From contig JAISPT010000040.1 in the NCBI GenBank assembly GCA_031274715.1, positions 1-56,427 on the forward strand: a stretch of DNA of 56,427 bases, given 5' to 3'. This document shows, one piece after another, positions 55,487 to 56,427 of the stretch. The notes beneath the pieces are model-generated. The model was given only the letters and a program-made list of their open reading frames with translations, did no database searches and was not told the origin of the DNA. A program made the position numbers and the translations under genes. The stretch comes from Azonexus sp. GTDB lineage: Bacteria > Pseudomonadota > Gammaproteobacteria > Burkholderiales > Rhodocyclaceae. Numbering within the stretch: the first letter of the stretch is position 1; every line of letters starts with the position of its first letter.

Positions 55487-55534
55487 ATCATTTGTAGCTA
55501 GCTAGTCAATTTTCGGCGCGTGTGAACAGGCTCA

Positions 55535-55831
55535 CTACCAGCACGGCATCGTACAGACATTAGCGACAGGATCAGCACACGTCTTAGCAACTTCATTTCC
55601 GGTTTTATCTTTCTCCTCAGCATTCAATATCAAATAGGCTTGTCTGCACATTTCAAATCTTTCACGAAGGTTTCTAATTCCGGCGATAACTCCGTGATCG
55701 CGTATTGCTTCAGCGGCGAACGCTGAACAGGATATTCCTCCGTGTAGCACGCGGTGCGCGCACACAAAGCCTTTTCTGGGGGAGATAAAGCGTTGATAAA
55801 TAGATATGCCTTCTAATGCAAGAGATTTCAT
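55535..55831 (-). CDS. YidD-family protein next to an RHS toxin
   Basis: A 98-aa protein resembling the YidD (membrane insertion efficiency factor) family: ISIYQRFISPRKG, then CAHRVLHGGISCSAFAAEAIRDHGVIAGI and ERFEMCRQAY match the family order of YQRFISP, Cys, CS, AI and HG. About 30 extra C-terminal residues with CADPVANVCTMPCW are not typical. It starts 11 bases after the RHS stop and shares its AT-richer composition. Immunity or delivery partner roles are possible; this is inference from position. Confidence 0.7.
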   Translation of the reverse strand: MKSLALEGISIYQRFISPRKGFVCAHRVLHGGISCSAFAAEAIRDHGVIAGIRNLRERFEMCRQAYLILNAEEKDKTGNEVAKTCADPVANVCTMPCW

Positions 55832-55841
55832 TCACTATCCC

Positions 55842-56426
55842 TTATTTTCGTCGTGCTTCGCATTGCCTTTTGCACCAGGCCTTATCCACTATTTTGCAGA
55901 CCTGTGTCACCACAAGGCTTGGGCCACCGAGAATTTTCGTAGTGGCTGAGACCGCTCCACAAACAATTGATCTTTCTCCAGCATCCGATGTCCCTATACC
56001 ACATTCCGTATCACAACTATCCGGACCCTTAGCAGGAAGTAACCCGCAAACGCATTCACCAGTTACGCATTCCTTCTTGTTTGGATCTTTTGATGGATCT
56101 GGTTTGCAGATAGCAACCTGCGGAAACTTATCTTCGTTTCCGGGTGCCGGTACGGCGCTAGTTCCTTGGGGGCATGGACTTAGTCCTAATGGATCGACTA
56201 ACGAAACCGGATTCTGATTGGCGTAGGTGTAGAGCGACATACTGCCCCCTTCGAGCCCGATGGGGTCAGCTTGGATGTATCTCCCGGTGAGCGGGTCGTA
56301 ATCCCGGTAGTAGTTGTAGTTAAGGTTTGTCTCCCTGTCGTAGTACTGTCCTGGGAATCTGAGGTTCAGTGTGAAGAGGATGCCATCTCCATCCGGGTCT
56401 TCTTCGGGGGGGCTGTTGCCGAACGG
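55842..56426 (-). CDS. RHS-repeat protein, C-terminal end with Cys-rich variable tip (partial)
   Basis: The gene enters from the right edge, so its start is not visible. The open frame reads the RHS core: LRFPGQYYDRETNLNYNYYRDYDPLTGRYIQADPIGL then YTYANQNPVSLVDPLGL, the usual end of the conserved core. After it come about 112 residues, unlike the core, with 14 Cys, no family I recognise, and lower GC than the rest of the window. That layout is typical of polymorphic toxin tips exchanged by recombination. The stop is TAA at 55842. Confidence 0.85.
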   Translation of the reverse strand, partial: PFGNSPPEEDPDGDGILFTLNLRFPGQYYDRETNLNYNYYRDYDPLTGRYIQADPIGLEGGSMSLYTYANQNPVSLVDPLGLSPCPQGTSAVPAPGNEDKFPQVAICKPDPSKDPNKKECVTGECVCGLLPAKGPDSCDTECGIGTSDAGERSIVCGAVSATTKILGGPSLVVTQVCKIVDKAWCKRQCEARRK

Positions 56427-56427
56427 T

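Overview
The window looks like chromosome from a GC-rich betaproteobacterium, most like Rhodocyclales (Azonexus/Dechloromonas/Azospira-type). This is inferred from gene order and protein style; no rRNA, tRNA or other taxonomic marker is present. Most of the window is housekeeping. Two parts are accessory: a respiratory gene cluster at about 40.7-50.3 kb and the AT-richer end of an RHS toxin locus at 55.5-56.4 kb.

Layout. 1-2.3 kb: sulfate transporter genes cysT (3' end), cysW, cysA. 2.4-7.6 kb: hemA, prfA, prmC, grxD, interrupted on the other strand by a two-receiver diguanylate cyclase gene whose 3' end overlaps hemA. 7.7-10.9 kb (minus): OsmC-like protein, a Ser/Thr kinase fused to a cyclic-nucleotide-binding domain, argH. 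11-14.4 kb: algZ/algR-like two-component pair, an MscS channel, a decayed otsA 3' end and a PilH-like receiver. 14.6-22.1 kb: pepN, a TPMT-like methyltransferase, then hemC-hemD-hemX-hemY and a small Cys protein. 22.2-28 kb (minus): hemF, then a dusB-fis-purH-pagP-purD run ended by a hairpin. 28-33.1 kb (minus): tightly packed amgK-murU-pepP-ubiH-menA-like genes, divergent from lptD-surA-pdxA-rsmA (33.2-38.7 kb). 38.9-40.6 kb (minus): DUF2892 protein, Crp/Fnr regulator, xth.

Accessory respiratory cluster (40.7-50.3 kb, plus). Upstream are two near-identical 17-bp palindromes and a sigma-54-type -24/-12 element. Then come a small exported protein of unknown role, a secreted Met/Gly-rich protein built of four exact 15-residue repeats, a hairpin terminator, a pentaheme cytochrome c, a Tat-exported DmsA-like molybdoenzyme, a DmsB-like four-cluster ferredoxin, and a TorD-type chaperone. 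Past a large imperfect inverted repeat are a sensor kinase with a periplasmic CxxCH heme motif and an NtrC-family sigma-54 activator. The parts read as one regulated unit: the kinase senses a redox or heme signal, the activator binds the palindromes, and the sigma-54 promoter drives an S-oxide-reductase-like electron chain. A methionine-rich protein next to a DMSO-reductase-family enzyme suggests a periplasmic methionine oxidation and repair cycle. This is the most interesting hypothesis in the window.

50.3-55 kb (minus): DUF4124/glutaredoxin-like exported protein, prlC, purC and a CbbR-like LysR regulator. The end of the window holds the C-terminus of an RHS protein with a Cys-rich variable tip, followed by a YidD-like gene.
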